Source of the DNA: Rufibacter sp. XAAS-G3-1
Lineage (GTDB): Bacteria; Bacteroidota; Bacteroidia; Cytophagales; Hymenobacteraceae
Reading direction: 5' to 3'
Length of the DNA stretch: 64,000 nt
NCBI RefSeq assembly: GCF_013623775.1
Contig: NZ_JABFAM010000004.1
Location: 186,001-250,000 of the forward strand
Notes under the pieces: generated by a model
What the model was told of the DNA's origin: nothing
Database searches by the model: none
What the model saw: the letters and a program-made list of their open reading frames with translations, nothing else
Made by a program: the position numbers and the translations under genes
In this document: piece by piece, positions 33,251 to 40,497 of the stretch
Layout: every line of letters starts with the position of its first letter
Numbering within the stretch: position 1 is the stretch's first letter

Positions 33251-33805
33251 ATGTTCAAACATCTTCTGTTCGGGATTGTCCTTTTCTTCAGTTGTGCTTT
33301 TTCTTCTGCATGCCACGCCCAAACCACTGAACCAACTGCTACCACCTCGGGCAAATACCGCTACCTGCTCCTGTCTAAAACTGGCACTATTTCGCGTTTC
33401 CGGATTCAGATGGGGGAATCTATTACCTTCAAGCGTTTCCAGGACAAGAAACTGCAAACCCGGGTAGTGCTGGACATCCGGGGAAATTCTTTCTTTGTGG
33501 AAGGGCTGGAGGTGCCGCTGAAGGATGTAGAGAAAATCAGGCTCCGGAACCATACCGGCGGCCGGAAAGTAGCCAGCTTTGCGGGCGCTTTCCTGAAGAC
33601 GGCCGGCGTGGTCTTCACCACGGTGGGCGTCATCAATACCCTCACGAACCTAAAGGCAAAAGACAAACTAGACCGGGAAGATGGCCTGCAAACCACGGCC
33701 GCAGCCCTCGCGCTGTACGGCATCGGGGAAGGCTTGCACGTTCTCCGGAAGGGCACCTACAAAATCAATCAAAAATGGACGCTGAAAGTCATTGAGATGT
33801 ACTAA
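33251..33805 (+). CDS. Secreted protein of unknown function
   Basis: 184 residues. A signal peptide (FKHLLFGIVLFFSCAFSSACHAQ) is followed by TSGKYRYLLLSKTGTISRFR and a hydrophilic beta-rich part with FKRFQDKKLQTRVVLDIRG. It then has a more hydrophobic segment (VASFAGAFLKTAGVVFTTVGVI) that could be a membrane helix or amphipathic helix. No known domain recognised. Similar small periplasmic proteins are common in Cytophagales. It lies alone between two MITE-like elements. Confidence 0.7.
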   Translation: MFKHLLFGIVLFFSCAFSSACHAQTTEPTATTSGKYRYLLLSKTGTISRFRIQMGESITFKRFQDKKLQTRVVLDIRGNSFFVEGLEVPLKDVEKIRLRNHTGGRKVASFAGAFLKTAGVVFTTVGVINTLTNLKAKDKLDREDGLQTTAAALALYGIGEGLHVLRKGTYKINQKWTLKVIEMY

Positions 33806-33831
33806 CCTCTTCTGACCTCCGCGTCCATTTC

Positions 33832-33869
33832 TGTTTTAAGCCTCTTTTCCGAAAAACAGTCCCGAAACG
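33832..33869. repeat. P38 palindromic repeat
   Basis: 38-bp copy 27 bp after the secreted protein gene (centre TTTTCCGAAAAA). Confidence 0.75.
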
Positions 33870-33890
33870 CAATTCTTCTTACACTTATAT

Positions 33891-34034
33891 CGTCCCCCTT
33901 TGAAGGGGGTAGGGGGATGACAGGGCGGCAAAAAGAACCGACTGCTTTGAAAGTGCGGTTCAACTTTATGAAACTCGGGGAATGCCATTATCTGCATGAG
34001 AAATCATCCCCCTACCCCCTTCAAAGGGGGGACG
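33891..34034. mobile_element. MITE-like element with CCCCCTTTGAAGGGGG ends
   Basis: 144 bp. The left end CGTCCCCCTTTGAAGGGGGT... pairs almost perfectly with the right end over about 30 bp (one extra base on the right). Each end also holds a local palindrome. The ~84 bp interior has no gene. It lies just beyond the SelO stop. Confidence 0.75.
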
Positions 34035-34056
34035 GAATGCGTGAAGGCCTAACTAC

Positions 34057-35616
34057 TTATGAACTGCAAGACAGCATAGAGCAACCGGCTTTTTGGCTGG
34101 CCCAGTCTGGTCTTTTGGCGAAGAACTCATCAAAGTTGCGGGAATACGGGTCTTTCATGGCCGCTTGTAGTTTCAGGAACAGCGTGTTCTCCCCACGTTC
34201 CAGTTGTTCTATGGCTTGGTGCAAAAGATAATTCCGGAGGATAATTCTGGGGTTGGCCTTCTGCATCATCTGAACAGTTTCCTCGCGGGAGCTGGTGTTG
34301 GCTTGCAGGCGCGTCTGGTAATCGGTTAGCAAGGTATGCAGCGTCTGGCGTTCTCCTTTCTCCAAGGGGCGGTAGAAACTGTCCTGGAAATGGGCTTCCG
34401 TTTCTGCTTCGTTTTCCAGATTTTGAGGCAAATCTATGAGCAGTTGGAAGAAAATGGTCATGTCCAGGTTAAGAGTAGAGAGCGTATAGGTGAAGCGGGT
34501 GATGAGTTCCTGGTCGCCTTCCTTTACTTCGTCCAACCCTAATTTATTGGCCATCATCCGGTAATACTTCTCGTGGAAAATATCGCTGTAAGTTTCCAGG
34601 ATAGCTACTAATTCCTCGGTGCCCGGCAGCAAAGGCGCGATGGCGCTGGCCAGGCAACCCAGGTTCCAGTAGGCAATGGAGGCCTGTTTCCCGAAGGCGT
34701 AGCGGCGGCCCGGCAAATCGGTGGTGTTGGGCGTGAAATCGGGGTCGTAGTCGTCCAGGAAGGAGAAGGGGCCGTAGTCAATGGTGAGGCCCAGGATAGA
34801 CATGTTGTCAGTGTTCATGACGCCGTGCACAAAGCCTACGCGCATCCAGTCCACCATGAGGCTGGCGGTTCTTTCCATGATTTCCTGAAACCAGGCCAGA
34901 ATCCGGTTTTCGCCCTGCAAGTGCGGATAGTAACGGTCAATAGTCCAGTCCACCAGTTTCTGCAGGTTCTCGTTTTCGCGGCGCGCGGCAGGCATCTCAA
35001 AACTCCCGAAACGCAGCAAACTGGGTGCTACCCGCATGACAATGGCCCCAGGCTCATAGGCGGGGTTGCCGTTGTAGAACATATCGCGCAGCACCTTGTC
35101 GCCGGTAGAAACCAAACTCAGGGCTCGGGTAGTAGGTACGCCCAGAAAATGCATGGCCTCGCTCATGAGGTATTCCCGCACCGAGGAACGCAACACCGCC
35201 CTCCCATCGGCCCGGCGCGAGTACGGCGTGAGTCCTGCGCCTTTCAGCTGCAGTTCCCAGGACTTCCCGCTCGGCGCTTCCCATTCGCCCAGCGTAATGG
35301 CCCGGCCATCACCTAACTGACCAGCCCAATTCCCGAACTGGTGCCCGGCGTAGCAAGCGGCGTAGGGGTACATAGAAGGGGCCACGTGGTTTCCGCCCAG
35401 AATGTCAATGTCTTTCTGGTTGGTGGGCTTTTCAATACCGAGTTCCTGGGCTAGTTCCTCAGACCAGGCCAACAACTCGGGTTTCTTAACCGGGGTTGGT
35501 ATGGCTTTGCTGTACAAGACGCCGGGCGTCTGGCGCGGTTTGGTATTGCCGCTGTCATCGCCGGGGAAAGTGGCCACAAACTCGTTTTTATATTCTTTTT
35601 CGCTTAATGAGGGCAT
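34057..35616 (-). CDS. selO: SelO-type protein AMPylator (YdiU/SelO family)
   Basis: 519 residues from ATG 35616 (MPSLSEKEY). A TTG further upstream lies in a P38 copy and is rejected. SelO is a pseudokinase that transfers AMP to Ser/Thr/Tyr of target proteins and helps in oxidative stress. Seen here: YAACYAGHQFGNWAGQLGDGRA, ELQLKGAGLTPYSRRADGRAVLRSS with kinase-like residues, GFVHGVMNTDN and IDYGPFSFLDDYDPDF. The C-terminus ends CSS, the place where eukaryotic homologues carry selenocysteine. A P38 copy lies right before the gene. Confidence 0.94.
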   Translation of the reverse strand: MPSLSEKEYKNEFVATFPGDDSGNTKPRQTPGVLYSKAIPTPVKKPELLAWSEELAQELGIEKPTNQKDIDILGGNHVAPSMYPYAACYAGHQFGNWAGQLGDGRAITLGEWEAPSGKSWELQLKGAGLTPYSRRADGRAVLRSSVREYLMSEAMHFLGVPTTRALSLVSTGDKVLRDMFYNGNPAYEPGAIVMRVAPSLLRFGSFEMPAARRENENLQKLVDWTIDRYYPHLQGENRILAWFQEIMERTASLMVDWMRVGFVHGVMNTDNMSILGLTIDYGPFSFLDDYDPDFTPNTTDLPGRRYAFGKQASIAYWNLGCLASAIAPLLPGTEELVAILETYSDIFHEKYYRMMANKLGLDEVKEGDQELITRFTYTLSTLNLDMTIFFQLLIDLPQNLENEAETEAHFQDSFYRPLEKGERQTLHTLLTDYQTRLQANTSSREETVQMMQKANPRIILRNYLLHQAIEQLERGENTLFLKLQAAMKDPYSRNFDEFFAKRPDWASQKAGCSMLSCSS

Positions 35617-36427
35617 AGGTTTCTGGAGGTAAGTGCTCTCCGTTTTAGGGGTGTTTTTCAAAAAGGGCGCACGAACGGAGCATTCTTTTAACAGAAATAA
35701 AGCGAAAGTAGTTGAGTTTAGCCGCTATCTTTTTCTGTACCGCCTTCCGCAGGGAAGTCGCTTTGATACGTTTCGGGGCTGTTTTGCGGAAAACGGGCCT
35801 AAAACGCCAACACCGCTATCATAAAATTCCGGTAGAGTCCAGGCACTGCCTTGTCTCGGGCACGCATTGCTTTCTACGGTTAGTTTTCCCTGCGAGGGCA
35901 GACATCCTCCCTTCGTCTCGGCGTTTTGGGGCTGTTTTGCAGAAAACGGGCCTGAAACAGCATTGGCGCAGACATTCGTAGGAGCTGCGCGCACTACGAG
36001 GTCTTTAGAGCGAGCGGTACTACGGGAGCAGGCTTTGGAAAAAGTACTGGCGCGAGGCTTTAGTCTCGTGACTTAGGATGAAGCAAGTCTCCAGGCTCGC
36101 CGGGAACCACCGGAAGCAGGGCATACCGTCAGTCACCAGCTAAAAGGAACATTCCAAGTCCCTGAATTCCTGTTTTGCCATAAGCAACCGCTCTTCACCA
36201 GTAGAAGTTGCCGGTTGTAAAAGAGGCGAAATCATTTCTTCTGAACAAAAATGGGACTTTAAGTATTTAGCTTCCTCAAAAACATGAAGGTTGCGGTAAA
36301 TACTTACGTTACTCTTTCCTATCTTTATAAGCCATTAGAAGTCTTATTTACAATATTTTAACTAAAGCCAGTTTAGAATATCAATTTGTTTACAAGACGT
36401 ATCTACTGGCAGAAGGGAAGCTCTATT
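35617..36427. repeat. Intergenic repeat island between selO and the Anbu gene
   Basis: About 810 bp with no credible gene. P38 copies at 35641-35677, 35769-35806 and 35922-35959. A CTB block in reverse orientation follows (35960-36003), with GAGCGAGCGGTACTACGGG, then GGCGCGAGGCTTTAGTCTCG (36050-36069) and the CTCCAGGCTCGCCGGGAACC block (36090-36110). From 36120 to 36427 I see no repeats, only AT-rich DNA probably holding the Anbu promoter (TATCTTTA near 36320). Confidence 0.7.
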
Positions 36428-37171
36428 ATGACGTACTGTTTAGGAATAAAAGTGAAAGAAGGGCTGGTAGCCATAGCAGACACCAGAATTACCGCGGGCT
36501 CTGACACCACCGAGAAAAAGAAAATCTACATTCAGCAACACGGTGAGCATTCGCTCTTCATCATGACCAGCGGCCTGCGGTCTGTGCGGGACAAAGCGGT
36601 GTTATACTTTAAGGAACTGATTGAAGACGGGGCCGAGCACAACAAACTGTACAAAGCCGTCAATGACTTTGGGGCGCAGGTGAAGCGGGTAGCCAAGGAA
36701 GACCGGGAGGCCCTGGAACATGCCGGGCTCAAATTCAACCTGCACACCATCATTGGCGGACAGCTGCAAGACGACGAAGAGCATAAACTCTTTCTGCTGT
36801 ACCCCGAAGGCAATTGGGTGGAACTGGGCCAGGGCGCCCCGTTTGTGGTCATCGGGAACTCGGGGCACGGCAGAGCCATCCTCAACCGGGCCATCACCGA
36901 CGAATCTTCCCTGCAAATGGCGTTAAAAACCGGATTTTTATCTTTTGACTCTACCCGCGTAAGCGCCAATGACGTAGACTTTCCTATTGATGTAGTGCTC
37001 TACCGCGCCAACAGCTTTGAGATGGTAGAACACCGGTACACCAAAAAAGACCTGGAAAGCGTATCTGAGCAATGGGCCTCTGAACTGAAATCTGCCTTAA
37101 ACAAACTTCCGGACACCTGGATGGAGGCTGCTTTCAATAAGATTCCTGTGCCTACCCAAAACCACCTATGA
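36428..37171 (+). CDS. Proteasome-like protease of the Anbu type
   Basis: 247 residues from ATG 36428, which puts Thr directly after Met (MTYCLGIKV). Anbu-type proteasome homologues have exactly this Thr as N-terminal nucleophile once Met is removed. Other family parts: EGLVAIADTRITAG and GNSGHGRAILNRAI. Anbu proteins form open rings; their cellular role is still unclear. The next gene, a transglutaminase, overlaps by 4 bases. The usual partner genes (a circularly permuted ATP-grasp and an alpha-E helical protein) are not next to it. Confidence 0.9.
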   Translation: MTYCLGIKVKEGLVAIADTRITAGSDTTEKKKIYIQQHGEHSLFIMTSGLRSVRDKAVLYFKELIEDGAEHNKLYKAVNDFGAQVKRVAKEDREALEHAGLKFNLHTIIGGQLQDDEEHKLFLLYPEGNWVELGQGAPFVVIGNSGHGRAILNRAITDESSLQMALKTGFLSFDSTRVSANDVDFPIDVVLYRANSFEMVEHRYTKKDLESVSEQWASELKSALNKLPDTWMEAAFNKIPVPTQNHL

Positions 37172-38010
37172 AACTAGCGGTAACTGTCAAGATGAGGTAT
37201 GACATCATTTCCTCTTCCTCTGTCATCTTGAGCATACTGCCCTTCAAATCTAACAAGCAAAAAGTATGGGATGAAGCCTTTCAGGCCGTGCCTGGGGTAA
37301 CCATGCAAGAAGTACAGGCGGCGGCCGGCGAGAAGCGGATGAAGATTATTGACGTGCCAGACGCCGGTGATATCACGTTTGCTTTCTCGGCCAAGGTAGA
37401 AAACGAGATTCAGGCCATCCCCAGCGAACAGTTAGTGGATGTGGCTATTCCGTTGATGCCCGCCCCGGTGCTGCGGTACCTGCCCCCCAGCCGGTACTGC
37501 CAGTCAGACCGGTTGTACAAGTTCGCCCACCATAAGTTCGGGCACATTCCCCACGCGTTTGACAAAGTGATGGCCGTGCGCGACTGGGTTCATGAAAACG
37601 TGGAATACAGCGGCGGACGCACCAACTCGCACACCTCGGCGTTTGACACCATTACCGAACAGGTGGGCGTGTGCCGTGATTTTGCGCACCTGGGGGTTGC
37701 CCTGTGCCGGGCCCTCACCATTCCGGCCCGTTATTTCACTGGCTACTCTTACCAATTACAGCCCGCAGACTTCCACGCTTGCTTTGAGGCGTACCTGGGC
37801 GGGCACTGGGTTCTCTTTGACGCCACCAAGATGGTGCCCCTCAACGGCATGGCGAAAATAGCCACCGGCACCGATGCCGCCGAAACCGCTTTCGCCAGCA
37901 CCTTTGGCAACCTCCATTTTCAGGAACATGAGGTAAGCGTCAAACTGCTAGACCCCAATTTTGAAGCGGTAGACAGCACCAGCACTACGCAAGGGTATTC
38001 GTTTTTCTGA
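37168..38010 (+). CDS. Transglutaminase-like cysteine protease domain protein
   Basis: 280 residues. The N-terminal ~120 form a beta domain like the Bact_transglu_N region, then the transglutaminase core carries the catalytic Cys in VGVCRDFAHLGVALCRALTIPARY, the His in ADFHACFEAYLGGHW and the Asp in LFDATKM. ATG overlaps the TGA of the Anbu gene, so the two are translationally coupled. In other bacteria this pair belongs to an operon with an ATP-grasp and an alpha-E protein, which suggests peptide amide chemistry on shared substrates. Confidence 0.92.
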   Translation: MKLAVTVKMRYDIISSSSVILSILPFKSNKQKVWDEAFQAVPGVTMQEVQAAAGEKRMKIIDVPDAGDITFAFSAKVENEIQAIPSEQLVDVAIPLMPAPVLRYLPPSRYCQSDRLYKFAHHKFGHIPHAFDKVMAVRDWVHENVEYSGGRTNSHTSAFDTITEQVGVCRDFAHLGVALCRALTIPARYFTGYSYQLQPADFHACFEAYLGGHWVLFDATKMVPLNGMAKIATGTDAAETAFASTFGNLHFQEHEVSVKLLDPNFEAVDSTSTTQGYSFF

Positions 38011-38197
38011 CGTTTGTGTCCAGAGGTTAGTGCCACGGTACTGGTTGTCTATTCATTTCTACCGCTTTCGCCCAAGGTCAGCCTGCGGCCAACACCAGCA
38101 TTATTCCTCAGGAACCCTCCTATCCTGTACCCCGTAAGCAAGGGTTTAGGGCCGCCCCTTTGACCGTTTCATAGCCCTCTCTGTAAACCATCTATCT

Positions 38198-39637
38198 ATG
38201 AGTAGAGCCCCTTTCGCTTTTCTGTTCTTACTCCTGCCGCTGTTTCTATGGAGTTGCAACAAAACTAAACCAGAAACCGCCGCCCCCGCTGCTGTAATCA
38301 AAGAGAAGAAAGCCGATGATGACCGCTATACGCCCCACCCGTATGTAGAACTGCACCACCCCGAGTGGAGCAAAAATGCGACCATCTACGAGGTGAACCT
38401 GAGGCAGTACACGCCAGAGGGCACGTTCAAGGCGTTTGAGGCGCACTTACCCCGGCTAAAGGAAATGGGCGTAGACATTCTATGGCTCATGCCCATTCAC
38501 CCCATTGGGGGAAAGAACCGCAAAGGTACGTTGGGCAGCTACTACTCGGTGAAAGATTATTACGGCGTGAACCCCGAGTTTGGAACGAAGGAGGAGTTCA
38601 AGGAACTGGTGAACAAGATCCACGGCATGGGCATGTACGTCATCCTGGACTGGGTAGCCAACCACTCGGCCTGGGACAACCCGCTCACCCAGCAGCACCC
38701 CGAGTGGTACACCAAAACCACCGAAGGAAACTTTCAGCCTACCCCCTGGTATGACTGGGAAGACATCGTAGACTTTGATTACGAGCAACCCGGCATCAGG
38801 AAATACATGACCGAGGCCCTGGTCCATTGGGTGAAGGAAACAGACATTGATGGCTACCGGTGCGATGTGGCCGGCTTCATGCCCCTTGATTTCTGGGAGA
38901 ACGCCCGCGCCGAGCTGGACGCCGTCAAACCGGTTTTCATGCTGGCCGAGTGGGAGTCAAGAGACCTGCACAAACGCGCCTTCGACATGACCTATTCCTG
39001 GAGCCTTTGGAACCACCTGCATGAAGTCACTACGGGCAAGAAAAGCCTGGGCGGCCTGGTAGAGTATATGGCCCATGACGTGAACTCTTTCCCCAAAAAC
39101 GGTTACCGCATGACCTTCACCGAAAACCACGACAAGAATTCCTGGGGAGGCAACCAGTACACGAACTTCGGGCAAGGGCTGGAAACCGCCATGGTGATGG
39201 CTTCCACGGTCAGCGGCATGCCCTTGGTCTACAGCGGGCAGGAAGCGGGCCTCAACCGTTCTTTGAAGTTTTTTGAAAAAGACACCATTATCTGGAAGGA
39301 GCACCGCAACGCAGAAATCTACCGGAAACTGTTTGAACTGAAACACCAGAACCAAGCCCTCTGGAACGGTGCCTGGGGCGGCGAAATGGTACGGATTCAC
39401 AATGACAAGCCCGAACAAGTGATCTCCTTCTACCGTGAGAAAAACGGTGACAAAGTAATCCCTATCCTCAATTTCAGCAGCCAACCGGTAAAAGTAAAGC
39501 TGAACTCCAAACTGCAGGCAGGTAGATACAAAGAGCTTTTCACCGGTAACAGCTATCAGTTAAAAGGAGAGGATGTCCTTACCTTGGCCCCTTGGAAATA
39601 CCTGGTTCTGCACAGTGACAGCCCAGAACCCATTTAA
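38198..39637 (+). CDS. GH13 alpha-amylase family lipoprotein
   Basis: 479 residues. The lipobox LWSC places Cys20 as the lipid site; the acidic region EKKADDD follows. GH13 signatures in order: ILWLMPIHPIG, DWVANHSAW (region I), GYRCDVAGFMPLDFW (region II, nucleophile Asp), FMLAEWES (acid/base Glu) and FTENHDKNSW (third Asp). The C-terminal ~90 residues form a beta domain. It degrades alpha-glucans at the cell surface or in the periplasm. No susC/D-type or other polysaccharide-utilisation genes lie beside it. Confidence 0.94.
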   Translation: MSRAPFAFLFLLLPLFLWSCNKTKPETAAPAAVIKEKKADDDRYTPHPYVELHHPEWSKNATIYEVNLRQYTPEGTFKAFEAHLPRLKEMGVDILWLMPIHPIGGKNRKGTLGSYYSVKDYYGVNPEFGTKEEFKELVNKIHGMGMYVILDWVANHSAWDNPLTQQHPEWYTKTTEGNFQPTPWYDWEDIVDFDYEQPGIRKYMTEALVHWVKETDIDGYRCDVAGFMPLDFWENARAELDAVKPVFMLAEWESRDLHKRAFDMTYSWSLWNHLHEVTTGKKSLGGLVEYMAHDVNSFPKNGYRMTFTENHDKNSWGGNQYTNFGQGLETAMVMASTVSGMPLVYSGQEAGLNRSLKFFEKDTIIWKEHRNAEIYRKLFELKHQNQALWNGAWGGEMVRIHNDKPEQVISFYREKNGDKVIPILNFSSQPVKVKLNSKLQAGRYKELFTGNSYQLKGEDVLTLAPWKYLVLHSDSPEPI

Positions 39638-39741
39638 ATGTGCTTATCCTCTCGCTCGCTCGCCTCTCAGACGCGTGTGGCATACCCTCGCCTCTGCCCA
39701 ATTCTTGGCAAGTAGTAGAACGGATTAACACTAACCTATTC

Positions 39742-39830
39742 TGTCCTCCTGAAAGGATCTTACTGGCGAACCAGAAAAGCGCTTACGAAGCGTATTTGCC
39801 GTTCGCAATCAAAATTCTTACAGGAGGACA
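39742..39830. mobile_element. GGATCT-MITE copy 5 (inverted)
   Basis: 89-bp copy. The left end TGTCCTCCTGAAAGGATCTT pairs with the right end AAAATTCTTACAGGAGGACA; the interior is inverted relative to copies 1, 2 and 4. Confidence 0.7.
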
Positions 39831-39945
39831 CTTTCTAAGCAGTAACCGTAAGTCACGGAATGTAAATCCGCACCATAGTGGGGAAGCACCAAAACCCACC
39901 CCCTTCCCTTCCGAGGAGGGTAATACGCCTATAAAGGAGAAAAAA

Positions 39946-39983
39946 AACCCGTAGAGACCAGGCATGCCTGGTCTCTACGGGTT
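39946..39983. terminator. Perfect 38-bp hairpin downstream of the GH13 gene
   Basis: 19-bp arms AACCCGTAGAGACCAGGCA and complement, loopless, preceded by an A-run and followed by TCTCATC. It is more than 300 bp from the GH13 stop, so it may be part of a repeat rather than that gene's terminator. Confidence 0.55.
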
Positions 39984-40497
39984 CTCATCACCGCTACCTT
40001 TACTTTCCCCGTTTCCAGTCTTCCCCGAGCGCGCCTCGCTTTCGGCCCTGGACAGGCATCAGCTAAGAGCGAATACCTTCTCAGGCCGAAAGGGAAGTGC
40101 GAGAGGGGAAGACGGGGCCCCGCGGCCGTGAGCGCATACCGCCAAAGATGAAACAATACAGCACCTACACCCACGCAATGAACTGAAAAGCCAAGGGAAC
40201 AGCATAAGGCATGCACAAACTAATATCCAAGCTCTAAGCAGACAAGCCAGGGAACGCATAAAGCATGCACCAATCTCACCAAAGAAGCCACTTCCAGGCA
40301 GAGGCAAAAAGGAATCAAATACCCAAAGTGGCCAGACGCCGGAGTAGCCCACACGCGTCTGAGAGGCGAACGAGGGAGATCATATGCTTGTGCTAACCCG
40401 TAAAACAGCAAGTGGTTTTAGAGCTATTTTACCCAAAACAGCCCTAAAACGCCGCTGACGGAAATAGAGGTTTGCCCCAGATCAAGGTCAATTGGCA

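Larger units (their letters stand above)
39638..40497. repeat. Large intergenic region bounded by inverted repeats
   Basis: 860 bp, no credible gene. Outer inverted repeats: CTCGCTCGCCTCTCAGACGC (from 39656) and CACACGCGTCTGAGAGGCGA (from 40350). Inside: GGATCT-MITE copy 5, a perfect terminator-like hairpin, a GTCTTCCCC...CTTTCGGCC inverted pair (40018-40047 with 40083-40112), and a direct repeat of AACGCATAAAGCATGCAC type at 40190-40217 and 40244-40271. P38 at 40414-40451. Weak reading frames across this repeat are not counted as genes. Confidence 0.6.

Noticed and set aside
39640-39954. Plus-strand 104-codon frame after the GH13 gene
   Set aside because: It spans MITE copy 5 and hairpin DNA; composition is not protein-like.
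40059-40352. Minus-strand frames in the 39.6-40.5 kb repeat region (97 and nearby codons)
   Set aside because: The peptide contains the direct repeat twice (CFMRSLACLL / LVCACLMLFPWL) and no domain; it is better explained as translated repeat DNA.
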